Assembly (NCBI GenBank): GCA_003583745.1
Contig: QXPY01000003.1
Span: 108,052 to 172,051 of the forward strand
Source: Rhodocyclales bacterium GT-UBC
GTDB lineage: Bacteria; Pseudomonadota; Gammaproteobacteria; Burkholderiales; Rhodocyclaceae
Direction: 5' to 3'
DNA: 64,000 nt
Below the pieces are notes generated by a model that was not told the origin of the DNA, did not search any database, and saw only the letters and a program-made list of their open reading frames with translations. Numbering within the stretch: position 1 is the first letter of the stretch; every line of letters starts with the position of its first letter. Shown one piece after another: positions 8,458 to 17,042 of this stretch. Position numbers and translations under genes: made by a program.

Positions 8458-9228
8458 ATGTCCCCTGGTTCGCAACCCTTTCGCTGGTTTCCCGTCTGGC
8501 AGCGCAATTTCCTCGTCTGGCGCAAGCTGGCGCTGCCCTCCATCCTCGGCAACCTGGCGGACCCGCTGATCTACATGCTCGGTCTCGGCTATGGCCTGGG
8601 CGCCATGCTGCCCACTGTCGAAGGCCAGCCCTACGTCGGCTTCCTCGCCGCCGGCACGGTCTGCGCCTCGACGATGAATGCCGCCACCTTCGAGGCGTTG
8701 TACTCGTCGTTCTCGCGCATGCATGTGCAGAAGACCTGGGACGCCATCCTCAATACGCCGCTCGGCCTGACCGACGTAGTCGCTGGCGAGCTGTTCTGGG
8801 CCGCCACCAAATCGCTGTTCTCCGGGGCCGCCATCCTCGTCGTCATCACGGCGCTCGGCCTGACCCACGGCGCGATGCTGCTCTGGGCGCTGCCGGCCAT
8901 CGTCCTCACCGGCCTGGCTTTCGCCGCGCTCGGCCTGATCTGGAATGCGCTGGCCCCGTCCTACGATTTCTTCATGTATTACTTCACGCTGTTCATCACG
9001 CCGATGACGCTGATTTCCGGCGTCTTCTTTCCGACCGAACAGTTGCCCGGCTGGCTGGCGACCATCGGCCAGTTGTTGCCGCTCGCCCAGGGCGTCGCCC
9101 TGGTCCGGCCGCTGCTCGCCGGTCAGGTACCGGACAATGCCCTGATCCACATCATGGTGCTGCTGGCGACGGCCGGCGTAGCCTTCGCCATCGCCCTGCA
9201 CCTGACCCGCCGCCGCCTGCTCAAGTAG
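8458..9228 (+). CDS. ABC-2 type transporter permease (NodJ-like)
   Basis: 256 residues with six predicted membrane spans and the ABC-2 signature region TLFITPMTLISGVFFPTEQLP near residue 180-200. NodJ-type permeases pair with a NodI-type ATPase to export lipo-oligosaccharides or other amphipathic molecules. The start was set at the ATG before SPGSQPFRWFPVWQRN, because the 28 residues upstream do not look like family sequence and span a TAAAAT -10-like element (8421-8426). No ATPase gene is adjacent, which is unusual since nodI and nodJ homologues are normally coupled. The next gene, cutA, starts 9 bp later. Confidence 0.85.
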   Translation: MSPGSQPFRWFPVWQRNFLVWRKLALPSILGNLADPLIYMLGLGYGLGAMLPTVEGQPYVGFLAAGTVCASTMNAATFEALYSSFSRMHVQKTWDAILNTPLGLTDVVAGELFWAATKSLFSGAAILVVITALGLTHGAMLLWALPAIVLTGLAFAALGLIWNALAPSYDFFMYYFTLFITPMTLISGVFFPTEQLPGWLATIGQLLPLAQGVALVRPLLAGQVPDNALIHIMVLLATAGVAFAIALHLTRRRLLK

Positions 9229-9237
9229 AATCCGCCG

Positions 9238-9558
9238 ATGCCCATCCAGCTCGTTCTGACCAATTGCCCCGACGAGGCCTGCGCCAACGCCATTGCGCTG
9301 GCCCTGGTCGAAGACCGCCTGGCCGCCTGCGTCAATATCCTGCCCCGCGTCCAGTCGGTGTATCGCTGGCAGGGCGCAGTCGAGTCGGCCAGCGAAATCC
9401 CGCTGCTGATCAAGACCACGACGGCGGGCTACCCGGCCCTTGAAGCCCGCCTCCGCGAACTGCACCCCTACGAAGTGCCGGAAATCATCGCGCTTTCCGT
9501 TAGCCAAGGTTTGCCCGCCTACCTGAACTGGGTGGTGGCAGAAACGATCCAATCATGA
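9238..9558 (+). CDS. cutA: Divalent-cation tolerance protein CutA
   Basis: 106 residues, the full usual length of CutA1. Recognisable by the N-terminal LVLTNCPDEACANAIALAL strand-helix, ACVNILPRVQSVYRW and the conserved HPYEVPEIIAL stretch. CutA1 proteins are very stable trimers with a ferredoxin-like fold. They were linked to copper tolerance in E. coli, although part of that phenotype comes from the adjacent dsbD gene; the same cutA-dsbD order is found here, with the ATGA overlap to dsbD showing coupling. Confidence 0.95.
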   Translation: MPIQLVLTNCPDEACANAIALALVEDRLAACVNILPRVQSVYRWQGAVESASEIPLLIKTTTAGYPALEARLRELHPYEVPEIIALSVSQGLPAYLNWVVAETIQS

Positions 9559-11321
9559 TGCGTACCCTGCTTTTCATTTTCTCGCTGCTCTTCTCGGCCT
9601 TCATCGGACTGGCCCACGCCGAGGAGTTCCTCGACCCGGCGATCGCCTTCAAGGGTTCGGCCCGCGCCCTCGATGGGCAGACCATCGAGGTCAGCTTCGA
9701 CATTGCCAAGGGCTATTACCTCTACCGCGACAAATTCCGTTTTGCCGCCGAGGATGGCTCGGTGCAATTCGGCACGCCGGTCTTCCCCAAGGGCAAGGAA
9801 AAGACCGACGAGAATTTCGGCAAGGTCGAGGTCTATTACAAGAGCGTCCAGATCCGCCTGCCGGTCGAGCGCAACAGCTCCGGCCCGCTGCCGCTCAAGC
9901 TCAAGCTGACCTCGCAGGGCTGCGCCGATGCCGGCGTCTGCTATCCGCCGCAAAGCCAGAGCGTCAGCCTGGAACTGCCCGATCCGGCCGCCGCCCCCAG
10001 CGCGGCAAGCGCCGGCGAGGGCGACGAAAGCGGCATGATCGCCGGCACCCTGAAACACGCCGGCTTCTGGGCCAATCTCGCCTTCTTCTTCGTTGCCGGT
10101 CTCGGCCTGGCACTGACGCCCTGCGTCTTCCCGATGATCCCCATCCTCTCCGGCATCATCGCCGGCCAGGGACACAAGATTTCGCACGCCCGCGGCTTTG
10201 CGCTGTCGCTCGCCTACGTGCTGGGCATGGCCGTCACCTACGCCGCCGCCGGGGTCGCCGCCGGCCTGAGCGGCACGCTGCTCTCCGCCGCCCTGCAGAA
10301 TGCCTGGGTGCTCGGTGCCTTCGCGCTGGTCTTCGTGGTGCTCTCCTTCTCGATGTTCGGCTTCTACGAGCTGCAACTGCCCACCGCGCTGCAAAGCAAA
10401 CTGTCGGAAGAATCCGGCCACCTGCAGGGCGGCCGGGGCATCGGCGTTTTCCTGATGGGCGCGCTGTCGGCGCTGATTGTCGGCCCCTGTGTCGCCGCCC
10501 CGCTAGCCGGTGCCTTGCTCTACATCGGCCAGACCGGCGATGCGGTGCTGGGCGGCACGGCCTTGTTCGTGATGGCCCTCGGCATGGGCATGCCGCTGCT
10601 CGCCGTCGGGCTGGCCGGCGGTTCGCTGCTGCCCAGGACCGGTCCGTGGATGGAAGGCGTCAAGAAAGCCTTCGGCGTCCTGCTGCTGGCCACCGCCGTC
10701 TGGCTGGTCTCGCCGGTCATCCCGCCAGTAGCGCAGATGCTGGCCTGGGCGGCGCTGCTGATCATCCCGGCGATCTACCTGCATGCCCTCGACCCGCTGC
10801 CGCCCCATGCCAAGGGCTGGCACCGCTTCTGGAAAGGCATCGGTATCGTCATGCTGCTGACTGGCGCGGCGCTGCTGATCGGCGCCCTGGCCGGCGGCCG
10901 CGACCCACTGCAACCACTCGCCGCGCTACGCGGCCAGGCGGTCGCCGCCGAACAGAAGCACCTGCCCTTCGAGCGCGTCGCCTCGCTGGCCGAACTCGAT
11001 GCCCGCATCGCTGCCGCCGGCAAGCCGGTGATGCTCGATTTCTATGCCGACTGGTGCGTCTCCTGCAAGGAAATGGAGCGCTTCACCTTCACCGATCCGG
11101 CCGTCCAGGCCAAGCTGGCGGGCTTCACGCTGCTGCAGGCCGATGTCACCGCCAACACGGCCGACGACAAGGCGCTGCTTGCCCGCTTCGGTCTGTTCGG
11201 CCCGCCGGGGATCATGTTTTTCGACAAGAACGGACAGGAAATCAAATCGGTCCGCGTCGTCGGCTTCCAGGAGGCTGCCGTTTTCCTGAAAAATATCCAG
11301 CGGACCATGACGGCTGGCTGA
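9555..11321 (+). CDS. dsbD: Thiol:disulfide interchange protein DsbD
   Basis: 588 residues. A signal peptide (about 1-21) is followed by the periplasmic alpha domain with its cysteine pair (GCADAGVCYPP), an eight-span membrane domain holding the conserved cysteines in LTPCVFPM and GPCVAAP, and a C-terminal thioredoxin-like domain with the active site CVSC (DWCVSCKEME). DsbD moves electrons from cytoplasmic thioredoxin through the membrane to periplasmic partners such as DsbC and cytochrome c maturation thioredoxins. All six functional cysteines are visible. Its ATG overlaps the cutA stop. About 155 bp separates it from the pigment operon. Confidence 0.97.
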   Translation: MMRTLLFIFSLLFSAFIGLAHAEEFLDPAIAFKGSARALDGQTIEVSFDIAKGYYLYRDKFRFAAEDGSVQFGTPVFPKGKEKTDENFGKVEVYYKSVQIRLPVERNSSGPLPLKLKLTSQGCADAGVCYPPQSQSVSLELPDPAAAPSAASAGEGDESGMIAGTLKHAGFWANLAFFFVAGLGLALTPCVFPMIPILSGIIAGQGHKISHARGFALSLAYVLGMAVTYAAAGVAAGLSGTLLSAALQNAWVLGAFALVFVVLSFSMFGFYELQLPTALQSKLSEESGHLQGGRGIGVFLMGALSALIVGPCVAAPLAGALLYIGQTGDAVLGGTALFVMALGMGMPLLAVGLAGGSLLPRTGPWMEGVKKAFGVLLLATAVWLVSPVIPPVAQMLAWAALLIIPAIYLHALDPLPPHAKGWHRFWKGIGIVMLLTGAALLIGALAGGRDPLQPLAALRGQAVAAEQKHLPFERVASLAELDARIAAAGKPVMLDFYADWCVSCKEMERFTFTDPAVQAKLAGFTLLQADVTANTADDKALLARFGLFGPPGIMFFDKNGQEIKSVRVVGFQEAAVFLKNIQRTMTAG

Positions 11322-11440
11322 TTTGCTCGCCCAGAGCAAGCTATCGCTCACGATATCCGGAAATAACTGCGATCCACGCCGGATTTTTCGTCGAAGTCTC
11401 GCAAATGCGGGCAATTGCCAATGTCGGGAACGGAAAATCT

Positions 11441-11468
11441 TTGGAAAACAGAGGCTTTCGGCTAAAAT
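11441..11468 (+). promoter_or_regulatory. Candidate sigma-70 promoter of the aryl polyene operon
   Basis: TTGGAA (11441-11446), 16-bp spacer, TAAAAT (11463-11468). The ATG of the first ACP gene is only 9 bp after the -10, so a transcript from here would be leaderless or nearly so; an upstream promoter with read-through from dsbD is the alternative. Confidence 0.45.
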
Positions 11469-11476
11469 TCGCGCCT

Positions 11477-11713
11477 ATGGACTCCATTGGCCTGATTCGC
11501 GAATTCCTTAAAGACCGCCTCGGCGTTGAGCCGGAAACCGTTGTTTCCGAGGCCCAACTGGCCGAACTCGGCGTCGACTCGTTGATGATGCTCGAATTGA
11601 TGTTCGAGTTCGAAGACCGTTTCGGTATCAAGCTCTCCAATGATCTGAAATCCCCCCGTACAGTCGGCGAGATGGTGGCGCTGATGGACGGGTTGCGCAC
11701 CGACCAGAGCTGA
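11477..11713 (+). CDS. Acyl carrier protein (aryl polyene cluster, ACP 1)
   Basis: 78 residues. The phosphopantetheine attachment serine is S35 in LGVDSLMMLEL, in the expected helix-II position. First gene of the pigment operon, three bases before the ketosynthase. In aryl polyene systems two distinct ACPs carry the aryl starter and the growing or malonyl units; which one this is cannot be told from sequence. No strong ribosome binding site is seen before the ATG, fitting leaderless translation. Confidence 0.9.
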   Translation: MDSIGLIREFLKDRLGVEPETVVSEAQLAELGVDSLMMLELMFEFEDRFGIKLSNDLKSPRTVGEMVALMDGLRTDQS

Positions 11714-11716
11714 GCC

Positions 11717-12967
11717 ATGAGCCAGCGTCGGGTAGCGATTACTGGCCTCGGTCTGGTCAGCCCTTATGGCGGCGATCTCGCCGATTTCTTCAGCCGCCTG
11801 CTGGCCGGCGAATCGGCCGTCCGTCATTTGCTCACCGACGACGTGCCGCGGCCGTTGTCGATCCCCTTTGTCAGTTGCCCAGCCTTCGATGCCGACGCCG
11901 CACTCGGCCGTCCGCTGGCCAGCATGATGGACCGCTTCGCCCAGCTCGGCATGGCGGCCGCCTTCTCGGCCTGGGACGATGCCGGCTTGCCGCGCGCCGC
12001 CGACGGCGAATCGCGTGATGACTGGGGCGTCGCCTGGGGCACCGCGCTGGGCGGCACGCTGGCCTACGAAAAGGGTTACCGCGAGTTGTGGCAGAAGGGA
12101 CGCGAACGCGTTTCGCCGCTTTCCGTGATCCTCGGCATGAACAACGCGGCCAATGCCCATATCTCGATCCAGCTCGGTCTGGGCGGCGTCAGCATGAGTC
12201 ACACCGTGGCCTGCGCCTCGTCCTCGGTCGCCATCGGCGAAGCCTTCCGCCGCGTGCGCAGCGGCGAGGCCAAGGTGATGATGACCGGCGGATCCGACGT
12301 GCCGCAGGCCTACGGCGTCGCCCGTGCCTGGGAAGCCCTGCGCGTCATGGCCAGCGGCGATGCCGAAAGCTCGCCGCGCGCCTGTCGTCCGTTCAGCGCC
12401 GACCGCACCGGCCTGGTGCTGGGCGAGGGCGGGGCGGCACTGGTCCTCGAGGACTGGGAGCATGCCGTCGCCCGCGGCGCCCGCATCCATGGCGAGATGG
12501 TCGGTTACGGCACCAGTTGCGACCACAGCCACCTGGTCCGCCCGGAAGCCGCCGGCCAGGTGCGCGCCATCGAAGCCACCCTGGCCGATGCCGGCCTGCG
12601 CGCCGAGCAGATCGATTACGTCAATGCCCACGGTACCGCCACGGCGGAGGGCGACCCGGTCGAAATCGCCGCCCTCAAGGCGGTCTTCGGCGAACGGGCG
12701 GCGCAATTGCCGGTCAGCGCCACCAAGTCGATGCACGGCCATCTGCTCGGCGCCGCCGGTGCCATCGAAGCCATTGCCACCGTGCTGGCGCTGCGCGAAC
12801 AGCGCATTCCGCCGACCGCACATCTGGCCTCGCTCGATCCGGCCTGTGCCGGGGTCGACCATGTCCTCAGCGCCCGCCACGCGCCGCAACTGCGCGCCGC
12901 GCTGTCCAACTCCTTTGCCTTCGGCGGCAGCAACGCGGTCCTCGCGTTCCGCGCCGTCGCCCCGTAA
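11717..12967 (+). CDS. Beta-ketoacyl-ACP synthase (FabF-like, KS 1)
   Basis: 416 residues, full thiolase-fold ketosynthase length. The catalytic triad is intact: C166 in VACASSS, H305 in NAHGTAT and H342 in KSMHGHLLGAAG. FabF-like enzymes condense malonyl-ACP with an acyl-ACP. In characterised aryl polyene clusters one ketosynthase forms a heterodimer with a cysteine-less chain-length-factor-like protein; both a second ketosynthase and such a partner are encoded near the end of this operon. Coupled to ACP 1 (3-bp gap) and followed 19 bp later by ACP 2. Confidence 0.93.
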   Translation: MSQRRVAITGLGLVSPYGGDLADFFSRLLAGESAVRHLLTDDVPRPLSIPFVSCPAFDADAALGRPLASMMDRFAQLGMAAAFSAWDDAGLPRAADGESRDDWGVAWGTALGGTLAYEKGYRELWQKGRERVSPLSVILGMNNAANAHISIQLGLGGVSMSHTVACASSSVAIGEAFRRVRSGEAKVMMTGGSDVPQAYGVARAWEALRVMASGDAESSPRACRPFSADRTGLVLGEGGAALVLEDWEHAVARGARIHGEMVGYGTSCDHSHLVRPEAAGQVRAIEATLADAGLRAEQIDYVNAHGTATAEGDPVEIAALKAVFGERAAQLPVSATKSMHGHLLGAAGAIEAIATVLALREQRIPPTAHLASLDPACAGVDHVLSARHAPQLRAALSNSFAFGGSNAVLAFRAVAP

Positions 12968-12986
12968 ATCGCCGGAAATCACTGCC

Positions 12987-13271
12987 ATGTCCCAAACGCC
13001 CACCCCGGAAATCGTCGAAGCCCTGCTGCCGGAAGTTGCCGAACTGATCGTCACGGCACTCAATCTCGACGTCGCGCCGGCCGAAATCGAGGCCGACGCA
13101 CCGCTGTTCGGTGATGGCCTGGGCCTGGATTCGATCGACGTGCTGGAAATCGCCCTGGTCATTTCCAAGCGCTACGGCTTCCAGCTCAAATCCGACAACG
13201 AAGACAACATCCGCATCTTCTCGTCGCTGCGCGCCCTGACGGCGCATATCGCCAGCCAGCGCACCAAATGA
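12987..13271 (+). CDS. Acyl carrier protein (aryl polyene cluster, ACP 2)
   Basis: 94 residues with the attachment serine S49 in LGLDSIDVLEI. It differs clearly from ACP 1 and has an N-terminal extension of ~12 residues (MSQTPTPEIVEA). The DSID motif resembles ACPs of type II polyene systems. Its stop overlaps the ATG of the next gene. Confidence 0.9.
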   Translation: MSQTPTPEIVEALLPEVAELIVTALNLDVAPAEIEADAPLFGDGLGLDSIDVLEIALVISKRYGFQLKSDNEDNIRIFSSLRALTAHIASQRTK

Positions 13272-13942
13272 ACCTGACGGCGACTTCCGTGCTGCGCGGC
13301 CTGGCGCTGCTCGTGCTGGTCGTCGCCTGGGCGCTGCTGGCCCATCACGGCAGCGCCGGCGAAGGCAATGCCGACCTCTCCGCCGCGCTGGCCACCGCCC
13401 CGGTCGTCGCCATTGTCGTCATGCTGCTCTGGCGCGTCGGCAATCCGCTGTGGATCGCCGTCGGCGGTCTCGGCGTCCTCGGCCTGCTCGCCTGGACCTG
13501 GCCCAGCCTGCGCCAGAACGTCGCGCTGCTTTTCTACATCCAGCATCTCGGTACCAATCTGGCGCTTGCCACCCTGTTCGGCCGCACGCTGTTCGGCGAC
13601 CAGGAAGCCCTGGTCACCCGTTTCGCCCGCCTCGCCCACCAAGGCGCGCTGTCCGAGACCAAGCGCCGCTACACCCGGCAGGTGACGGTAGCCTGGACCC
13701 TTTTCTTCCTCGCCTCGGTGGTGGTTTCCACCGGACTTTACTGGCTGGCCCCGGCCCATGCCTGGTCGGTCTTCGCCAACCTGCTGAGTACGCCCTTGCT
13801 GTGCCTGATGTTCGTCGCCGAACATCTCGTGCGCGCTCGCGTGCTGCCGCGGGACGAGCAATCGAGCATCGCCGACAGCATCCGCGGCTACCGGGCAGCG
13901 ATGCAGGAACGCCGCGCCCACACGCTGGCCAATCACCCATGA
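13268..13942 (+). CDS. Membrane protein of aryl polyene clusters (COG4648-like)
   Basis: 224 residues with about five predicted membrane spans in the first 180 residues (for example LRGLALLVLVVAWALLA and VAWTLFFLASVVVSTGLYWL), and a charged cytoplasmic tail. A membrane protein of this size commonly sits between the ACP and ligase genes of aryl polyene loci; its function is not established. ATGA overlaps on both sides (ACP 2 and ligase) bind it to the operon. Possible roles are scaffolding the synthase at the membrane or product transfer. Confidence 0.75.
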   Translation: MNLTATSVLRGLALLVLVVAWALLAHHGSAGEGNADLSAALATAPVVAIVVMLLWRVGNPLWIAVGGLGVLGLLAWTWPSLRQNVALLFYIQHLGTNLALATLFGRTLFGDQEALVTRFARLAHQGALSETKRRYTRQVTVAWTLFFLASVVVSTGLYWLAPAHAWSVFANLLSTPLLCLMFVAEHLVRARVLPRDEQSSIADSIRGYRAAMQERRAHTLANHP

Positions 13943-15282
13943 AGGCGGTGCCGCTGCTCGGGCACGCCAGCCTCGAAGAGATTTTTGCCTGGCGCACCGA
14001 TGGACCGGTCAGCGTCCGCCAGTTCCTGGCCGATGCGATGGCGCTCGCCGAGTGCCTGCCCGACGGCACGCATCAACTCAACGTCTGCCAGGACCGCTAC
14101 CGCTTCACCGTCGGCCTGGCTGCCGGCCTGCTGCGCCGCAAGCTCAGCCTGCAACCCGCGTCGCAATCGGCCGAAACGCTGCGCCAGGTGCAAGCCGCCT
14201 GCCCGGATGTGTACTGCCTGTGCGACGGCGAGTTCGATACGCTGGACCTGCCCCGCCTCGACTACCCAAGCGAACTCGCCGCCCGGCCGGAAGCGGTCAA
14301 CGGCATTCCGGCTATCCCGGCCGACTTTGCCGCCGTGCAGCTCTTCACCTCCGGCTCGACCGGCGCCCCGGTGGCCCACAGCAAGACCTGGGGCCGGCTG
14401 GTACTGAACGGTCGCGCCGAGGCCGAACGCCTCGGCCTGCTGCGCCGGGGACACAGCATCGTCGGCACGGTGCCGGCCCAGCACAGCTACGGTTTCGAAT
14501 CGACCGTGCTGCTGGCGCTGCATGGCAATTCGCCGTTCTGGTCGGGCAAGCCCTTTTTCCCGCTGGACATCATCGCGGCGCTGAATGCGGTGCCGGCGCC
14601 CCGCCTGCTGGTGACCACGCCGTTCCACCTCGGCGCCTTGCTGGCCTCCGGCCTCGAACTGCCGGCCATCGACCAGTTGCTGTCGGCCACGGCGCCGCTT
14701 TCGGCCCAACTGGCGGCCGAAGCCGAAAACCGCTGCCGGGCACCGCTCTACGAAATCTACGGCTCGACCGAGAGCGGCCAGCTGGCCAGCCGGCAAACCA
14801 CGGCCGGCCAGGAATGGACCCTGCTGTCCGGCGTCCAGCTGGAACAGCAGGGCGAGGACACCATCGCCTGCGGCGGCCATGTCGAGGGCAGGGTGCCGCT
14901 TTCCGACATCATCGAAATCCTCGACGCGCAGCGCTTCCTGCTGCACGGCCGGCATGCCGATCTGGTCAACATCGCCGGCAAACGTACTTCGCTGGCCTAC
15001 CTGAATCACCAGATCGCCGCCATTCCCGGCGTGCTCGATGCCGCCTTCTTCCTGCCCGACGAGGAAAGCCCGGACGGTATCACCCGCCTGTGCGCCTTCG
15101 TCGTCGCTCCCGAGCTCAACAGCCGCCGGCTGCAGGCCGAACTGCGCCAACGCATCGACCCGATCTTCCTGCCCCGGCCGCTGGTCTTCATGGACAAACT
15201 GCCGCGCAACACCACCGGCAAACTGCCGCGCAACCAGTTGCAGCAGCTCTACGCCGAAAAGGTTAGCCATGTCGGCCGCTGA
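13939..15282 (+). CDS. AMP-forming acyl-CoA/ACP ligase (aryl starter loading)
   Basis: 447 residues of the ANL (adenylate-forming) superfamily. Visible motifs: the phosphate-binding loop LFTSGSTG (135-142), the A5 motif YEIYGSTESG near 272-281 and the C-terminal catalytic lysine K428 in NTTGKLPRN. It is shorter than classic acyl-CoA ligases, as is typical for the aryl polyene ligases that activate a hydroxybenzoate or hydroxycinnamate and pass it to an ACP. The starter would come from the chorismatase encoded at about 31-32 kb. The start was placed at the ATGA overlap with the membrane-protein gene; the longer frame upstream is a shadow of that gene. Confidence 0.88.
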   Translation: MKAVPLLGHASLEEIFAWRTDGPVSVRQFLADAMALAECLPDGTHQLNVCQDRYRFTVGLAAGLLRRKLSLQPASQSAETLRQVQAACPDVYCLCDGEFDTLDLPRLDYPSELAARPEAVNGIPAIPADFAAVQLFTSGSTGAPVAHSKTWGRLVLNGRAEAERLGLLRRGHSIVGTVPAQHSYGFESTVLLALHGNSPFWSGKPFFPLDIIAALNAVPAPRLLVTTPFHLGALLASGLELPAIDQLLSATAPLSAQLAAEAENRCRAPLYEIYGSTESGQLASRQTTAGQEWTLLSGVQLEQQGEDTIACGGHVEGRVPLSDIIEILDAQRFLLHGRHADLVNIAGKRTSLAYLNHQIAAIPGVLDAAFFLPDEESPDGITRLCAFVVAPELNSRRLQAELRQRIDPIFLPRPLVFMDKLPRNTTGKLPRNQLQQLYAEKVSHVGR

Positions 15283-15568
15283 GTACCTCTGGCAGGTACC
15301 GGTCGACCACCCGAGCTTGGCCGGTCACTTCCCCGGCCGGCCCATCGTGCCCGGTGTCGTGCTGCTCGACCAGGCGATCCGCTTCGCCGAATGCCTGCTC
15401 GGCCATCCGGTTGCCTGCTGGCAGATCGGCAATGCCAAGTTTCTCAGCCCGGTCGGGCCGGGCGAGTCGCTTCGCTTCGCACTGCAGACCAAAGCCAGCG
15501 GGGCGATCGCCTTTACGGTCAGCGGCAACGGGCGCGATGTCGCTTCCGGCAGCCTGACCCCGCCATGA
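15269..15568 (+). CDS. FabZ-like 3-hydroxyacyl-ACP dehydratase (hot-dog, dehydratase 1)
   Basis: 99 residues, a single short hot-dog domain. The FabZ-type motif HFPGRPIVPGV is present with the catalytic His at position 20. The acidic partner found as Glu in FabZ (PGVLxxE) appears here as VVLLDQ, so Asp may take its place. Overlaps the ligase gene by 14 bp and the acyltransferase gene by 4 bp. Expected to remove water during polyene chain growth, alone or with the second hot-dog protein of the operon. Confidence 0.8.
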   Translation: MSAAEYLWQVPVDHPSLAGHFPGRPIVPGVVLLDQAIRFAECLLGHPVACWQIGNAKFLSPVGPGESLRFALQTKASGAIAFTVSGNGRDVASGSLTPP

Positions 15569-16476
15569 ACCGCGAAAAGCCGGCCGGCGCCGACTGGATG
15601 CGCCAGCAGGAACGCAGCAACCTGGCGATCCTCAAACTGATGGTGTGGATCTCGCTGACGCTGGGCCGCAAGGTTGGCCGCGTCGTGCTCTACGGCATCG
15701 CCGCCTATTACGTGCTGTTCGCCGCGCATGCCCGGCGCTGCAGCCGCGATTACCTGCACCGGGCGCTCGACCGCTGGGCCGAGTGGGGCGACGGCTTCCG
15801 CCACGTCTTCAGCTTCGCCAGCACCATCCATGACCGCATCTACCTGCTCAACGACCGCTTCGACCTGTTCGACATCGAAGTGATCGGCGCCGAGTCTCTG
15901 CATGCCGCGCTGGCCGAGCAGCCGGGCGCGCTGCTGATCGGCGCCCACCTCGGCAGCTTCGAAGTGCTGCGCGCCGTCGGTCGCGGCCGGGCCGGCCTCA
16001 AGGTGGCGATGCTGATGTACGAGGAAAACGCCCGCAAGATCAACCGCACGCTGGAAGCGATCAACCCGGCGGCGACCGAGGACATCATCGCGCTCGGCCG
16101 CATGAACTCGATGCTCGAAGCCCGCGACAAGCTCGATCAGGGCTATCTGGTCGGCATGCTGGCCGACCGCAGCCTGGGCGACGACGCCACGGTCGACTGC
16201 GACTTCCTCGGCGAGCCGGCACCGTTCCCGGTCGGCCCCTTCCGCATGGCAGCCATGCTGCGCCGCCCGGTCTTCTTCATGACCGGCCTCTACCTGGGCG
16301 GCAACCGTTACCAGATTCACTTCGAGCCGCTGGCCGATTTCTCGCAAACGCCGCGCGGCGAACGCGAAGCCGCCATGCAGGCGGCGCAACAGCGCTATGC
16401 TGACCGGCTGACGCATTTTTGCCGCCTGGCGCCCTACAACTGGTTCAACTTCTTCGACTTCTGGCAGAAAAAATGA
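15565..16476 (+). CDS. LpxL/HtrB-like acyltransferase
   Basis: 303 residues of the lysophospholipid/lipid A acyltransferase group: one membrane-associated N-terminal segment (LGRKVGRVVLYGIAAYYVLF), then GAHLGSFEVLR with the HxxxxE-type motif and MLADRSLGDDA. Such proteins are standard in aryl polyene and xanthomonadin clusters, where they are thought to attach the polyene to a lipid or sugar-lipid carrier. ATGA overlap with the dehydratase gene. Substrate unproven. Confidence 0.85.
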   Translation: MNREKPAGADWMRQQERSNLAILKLMVWISLTLGRKVGRVVLYGIAAYYVLFAAHARRCSRDYLHRALDRWAEWGDGFRHVFSFASTIHDRIYLLNDRFDLFDIEVIGAESLHAALAEQPGALLIGAHLGSFEVLRAVGRGRAGLKVAMLMYEENARKINRTLEAINPAATEDIIALGRMNSMLEARDKLDQGYLVGMLADRSLGDDATVDCDFLGEPAPFPVGPFRMAAMLRRPVFFMTGLYLGGNRYQIHFEPLADFSQTPRGEREAAMQAAQQRYADRLTHFCRLAPYNWFNFFDFWQKK

Positions 16477-17042
16477 TCAAGCGCCTGTTTGCCTGCCTGC
16501 TGCTCGCCGGCTGTACCTGGCCCGCCCTGGCCGCCTTCGATGTCGGCCAACTGATGGACGACCTGGCCCGCCACAAGGGCGGCAAGGCCCGTTTCGTCGA
16601 GAAAAAATACATCTCGCTGCTCGACAAGCCGGTGGTGTCCACCGGCGAGATGACCTACGCCGCCCCCGACCGCCTGGAAAAGCGGACGCTGACCCCGAAG
16701 CCGGAACTGCTGCTGCTCGACAAGGAAATGCTGAGCATCGAGCGCGACAAGCAGAAGCTGACGATCAACCTGTCCAGCCAGCCGGAAGCGCTGGCCTTCA
16801 TCGACAGCATCCGCGGCACGCTGACCGGCAACCGGGCGGCGCTGGAGAAGAACTACCTGCTGCACCTGGCCGGCACCGCCGACAAGTGGGTGCTGACCCT
16901 GCTGCCGAGCGATCAGAAGATTGCCGCGCTGGTCCTGCGCATCACCATCGGCGGCAGCCGCAGCCAGATCCGCAGCATCGAATACCTGCAGGCCGACGGC
17001 GACCGTGCCGTGATGAGCATCGAGCCAATCGAAGTCAAATGA
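16473..17042 (+). CDS. LolA-like outer-membrane carrier protein
   Basis: 189 residues. The signal peptide (about 1-20) contains LLAGCTWPALA, so it is either a lipoprotein cleaved before C14 or cleaved by signal peptidase I after ALA; the second gives a soluble periplasmic LolA-like barrel. The rest (FVEKKYISLLDKPVVSTGEM, then a GEMTYAAPDRLEK strand) is typical of the LolA-related proteins of aryl polyene operons. Together with the next gene's exporter it probably hands a hydrophobic product from inner to outer membrane. ATGA overlaps both neighbours. Confidence 0.83.
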   Translation: MIKRLFACLLLAGCTWPALAAFDVGQLMDDLARHKGGKARFVEKKYISLLDKPVVSTGEMTYAAPDRLEKRTLTPKPELLLLDKEMLSIERDKQKLTINLSSQPEALAFIDSIRGTLTGNRAALEKNYLLHLAGTADKWVLTLLPSDQKIAALVLRITIGGSRSQIRSIEYLQADGDRAVMSIEPIEVK

